Assembly: GCA_021781095.1 (NCBI GenBank)
Contig: JAJXXM010000117.1
Coordinates: forward strand, 1-14,772
Length of the DNA stretch: 14,772 nt
Reading direction: 5' to 3'
From: a bacterium
Lineage (GTDB): Bacteria; Eremiobacterota; Eremiobacteria; Baltobacterales; Baltobacteraceae
The position numbers and the translations under genes were made by a program. Each line of letters opens with the position of its first letter. Position 1 is the first letter of the stretch. The notes under the pieces were generated by a model. That model made no database searches. It had not been told where the DNA came from and saw nothing but the letters and a program-made list of their open reading frames with translations. Shown piece by piece: positions 13,479 to 14,772 of the stretch.

Positions 13479-13850
13479 TTGACCAAAGCCGATTTGATCG
13501 AAAATGTCGCCTCATCCGCGGAGCTCTCGAAGCGTCAGGCGGGCGAGATCGTGAACATGATTTTCGACGACATCGAAAAGGCACTGCAGAAGGGCGACCG
13601 CGTTGCGCTGACGCCGTTCGGCAGCTTCGTCGTTCGCGCGCGTAAGGCGCGTGAGGGACGCAACCCCAAGACCGGCGAGAAAATCAAAATCGCCGCGCGC
13701 AAGGTTCCGGCGTTCGTTGCCGGTAAGGGCCTGAAGGATGCCGTCTCGGGCGGACGTTCCGGCGGAGCAAAAAAGGCCGCCGCAAAGAAAGCCCCTGCCA
13801 AGAAAGCCGCTCCCGCAAAGAAGAAAGCGGCGAAAAAAGGCCGTCGCTAA
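13479..13850 (+). CDS. hup: HU-family DNA-binding protein with lysine-rich tail
   Basis: HU is a dimeric nucleoid protein that bends and compacts DNA. The core (1 to about 90) has the family start MTKADLIENVA, the GDRVALTPFGSF turn (39-50), the minor-groove arm REGRNPKTGEKIKI (58-71) with Pro63, and KVPAFVAGKGLKDAV. The protein then continues for about 33 residues (91-123) made almost only of Lys, Ala, Pro, Gly and Arg (AAKKAPAKKAAPAKKKAAKK), like histone H1 tails and the tail of mycobacterial HupB. Such tails are thought to raise DNA affinity and may be acetylated. The start is TTG 13479, eight bases after AGGAGA at 13465-13470; there is no ATG alternative. It is a single-gene unit ended by a clear terminator at 13870-13898. 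Confidence 0.96.
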   Translation: MTKADLIENVASSAELSKRQAGEIVNMIFDDIEKALQKGDRVALTPFGSFVVRARKAREGRNPKTGEKIKIAARKVPAFVAGKGLKDAVSGGRSGGAKKAAAKKAPAKKAAPAKKKAAKKGRR

Positions 13851-13869
13851 ACGCGATCGGTACGCTTCG

Positions 13870-13898
13870 AAGGGCCGCCGTTTCGGCGGTCCTTTTTT
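13870..13898 (+). terminator. Intrinsic terminator of the HU gene
   Basis: GGGCCGCCG (13872-13880) pairs with CGGCGGTCC (13884-13892) around TTT, with one G-T wobble, and is followed at once by six T (13893-13898). It lies 20 bases after the HU stop. Confidence 0.88.
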
Positions 13899-13982
13899 CT
13901 CGTTCGGGCCGGTGTGGAGAGGAAAAACCCTCCGAAACTCTTAATTGCCACCAGCCGGAGCGCACGCTTCGGTGGGCGATTT

Positions 13983-14060
13983 CGGGCTGTAGCGCAGCTT
14001 GGTTAGCGCGCTTGACTGGGGGTCAAGAGGTCGCTGGTTCGAATCCAGTCAGCCCGACCA
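13983..14060 (+). tRNA. tRNA-Pro (anticodon GGG), CCA encoded
   Basis: The cloverleaf is complete. The acceptor CGGGCTG pairs with CAGCCCG, the D stem is GCGC/GCGC, and the anticodon stem CTTGA/TCAAG has a seven-base loop CTGGGGG. The variable region is AGGTC, and the T stem GCTGG/CCAGT closes loop TTCGAAT. The discriminator is A at 14057 and CCA is encoded (14058-14060). The anticodon GGG at 14018-14020 reads CCC and CCU. TAGCGCAGCTTGGTTAGCGC is typical of bacterial tRNA-Pro. It is a single tRNA gene, isolated from the HU unit by a terminator. Five G in a row at 34-38 is notable, since G37 is normally methylated by TrmD to keep the frame. Confidence 0.95.
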
Positions 14061-14068
14061 TATGCAGC

Positions 14069-14097
14069 CGACGACGGGAGCAGTCGCCCCGTCGTCG
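14069..14097. repeat. Perfect 10-bp stem-loop after tRNA-Pro
   Basis: CGACGACGGG (14069-14078) pairs exactly with 14088-14097 around a 9-base loop, starting eight bases after the tRNA. No T tract follows. It could act as an end or processing signal for the tRNA transcript. Confidence 0.55.
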
Positions 14098-14123
14098 CGC
14101 CGTACCCCAACGTCGCCGCGTTG

Positions 14124-14129
14124 TATAGA
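14124..14129 (+). promoter_or_regulatory. Candidate -10 element of the 14172 gene
   Basis: TATAGA followed by CGG lies 42 bases before the start codon, downstream of the tRNA hairpin. There is no good -35 hexamer. The call rests on position and on likeness to the other two candidate boxes. Confidence 0.25.
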
Positions 14130-14171
14130 CGGGGCGCGGTTGCTGTTGAATCGACAGGAGGCTCCGTACAG

Positions 14172-14594
14172 ATGTTCCGCACATTCGGCGTTCTCTCGCT
14201 CGCGATGCTCTTGGGGCTCGCCGCGAGCGCGCGCGCATCCGCGATGCTCTACCATCTCTCGATTAAAAACGAGACGAGTACCACGCAGAGAATTGCCTTT
14301 CACGAATTGGAGTGCATGAGCATCAATGCGCACTCCGGCGGCTATGAAATCGCTCCGCATCAAGTTTGGAACGGCACGATGGTGACGACGATATTGGGGA
14401 CGGGTTCCAAGGGACAACCCTGTAACAGCAATGAGGTCCCTTCATCGTTCTGGCTGCTCCTCGACGGCGGCCCCGGCGGGGCGATCCAGCTGGAAAAGTA
14501 CGCGTTGAAGTATTGGGAAATCGTCAAAAGGCATCCGGGGCGGTACCTCATCGATGGTAGGCCCGGATTGTGGCTCCATTTAACGATTCGGTAA
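14172..14594 (+). CDS. Exported protein of unknown function
   Basis: The 140-residue product starts with a clear Sec signal peptide: MFRT, a hydrophobic core (about 6-19), and a cleavage site after ASA at residue 24. The mature part of about 116 residues is mixed and probably beta-rich, with Cys48 and Cys84 available for a disulfide and a Gly-rich turn DGGPGGA (98-104). No family is recognised. ATG 14172 is set by AGGAGG at 14156-14161, ten bases upstream. A longer frame from 14121 has no ribosome site and would bury the signal peptide. The next gene, also exported, follows in the same direction after 53 bases, so the two may form an operon. GC is lower than in the core operon. Confidence 0.78.
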   Translation: MFRTFGVLSLAMLLGLAASARASAMLYHLSIKNETSTTQRIAFHELECMSINAHSGGYEIAPHQVWNGTMVTTILGTGSKGQPCNSNEVPSSFWLLLDGGPGGAIQLEKYALKYWEIVKRHPGRYLIDGRPGLWLHLTIR

Positions 14595-14647
14595 TCGGCC
14601 GATAAACGCGGCGGTCGATGCGCCGATATTAGGAGTGGGAGGCTTGT

Positions 14648-14772
14648 ATGCGTACTCTTGCTTCGCCCGCACTCGTTGCGGCACTCTCTTTGCTCGTGGT
14701 GAGCCCCGCTGCGGCGCAGCAACTCGGCCCGGCGACCGCAGCCGGGCTCAACGCCGATGCCGCCGCCGCGGC
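14648..14772 (+). CDS. Exported protein, N-terminal part only
   Basis: An ATG at 14648 is preceded by GGGAGG at 14637-14642 with five bases of spacing (and AGGAG at 14631-14635). The 41 visible codons encode a classical signal peptide, MRTLASPALVAALSLLVV and then SPAAAQQ, with probable cleavage after AAA near residue 23. The mature start is rich in Ala and Gly. The gene runs off the window end, so length and function cannot be judged. It lies 53 bases after another exported-protein gene in the same orientation. Confidence 0.7.
   Translation, partial: MRTLASPALVAALSLLVVSPAAAQQLGPATAAGLNADAAAA

Noticed and set aside
12863..13486. N-terminal extension of hslO on the minus strand
   Set aside because: The added residues are antisense to aroQ and unlike Hsp33, whose family start fits 12862.

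Overview
The window comes from the chromosome of a high-GC bacterium. Sampled lines run from about 67% to over 80% GC in the core genes, with Shine-Dalgarno sites of the AGGAGG type and frequent TTG starts. Trimeric GatCAB amidotransferase genes, a MutS2 with a Smr domain, and an HU protein with a lysine-rich tail are all present. The gene content resembles uncultured lineages such as Candidatus Eremiobacterota (WPS-2), but that placement is only an impression. No CRISPR array, transposase, integrase or rRNA gene is visible.

Region 1 (1-1601) is accessory. It is AT-richer than the rest (two sampled lines give about 47% and 40% GC). It holds a frame-disrupted lipoprotein gene (148-772) and an orphan secreted protein (822-1352). 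Both ends of the region look like the last part of the same gene: positions 1-51 and 1546-1596 match at 41 of 51 bases without gaps and in the same reading frame. The right copy continues upstream as a fragment (about 1398-1601) resembling the C-terminus of an error-prone DNA polymerase III alpha subunit (DnaE2). A 19-base C run follows the left copy, and a perfect 16-bp inverted repeat sits at the inner edge of the right fragment. The layout suggests a low-GC module inserted into, or recombined at, the 3' end of a dnaE2-like gene. This is the most unusual feature of the window.

Region 2 (1602-3210) has a cytoplasmic protein with three BON domains and, facing it, a membrane-anchored proline-rich protein with TonB-like architecture.

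Region 3 (3235-11981) reads as one long co-directional operon of eight genes with overlaps or very short gaps: a small membrane protein, RlmD-type rRNA uracil methyltransferase, GatC, GatA, GatB, MutS2, tyrosyl-tRNA synthetase and a small zinc-ribbon protein. Most members act in translation: rRNA modification, Gln-tRNA/Asn-tRNA formation, Tyr-tRNA charging, and probably ribosome-collision rescue by MutS2.

Region 4 (11978-14060) holds the redox chaperone Hsp33 on the minus strand, convergent with and overlapping the operon's last stop codon. It is divergent from a type II dehydroquinase (aroQ). Then come a tailed HU protein with a clear intrinsic terminator and a tRNA-Pro(GGG) gene with encoded CCA. 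Region 5 (14061-14772) has two genes for exported proteins of unknown function, the second cut by the window end.
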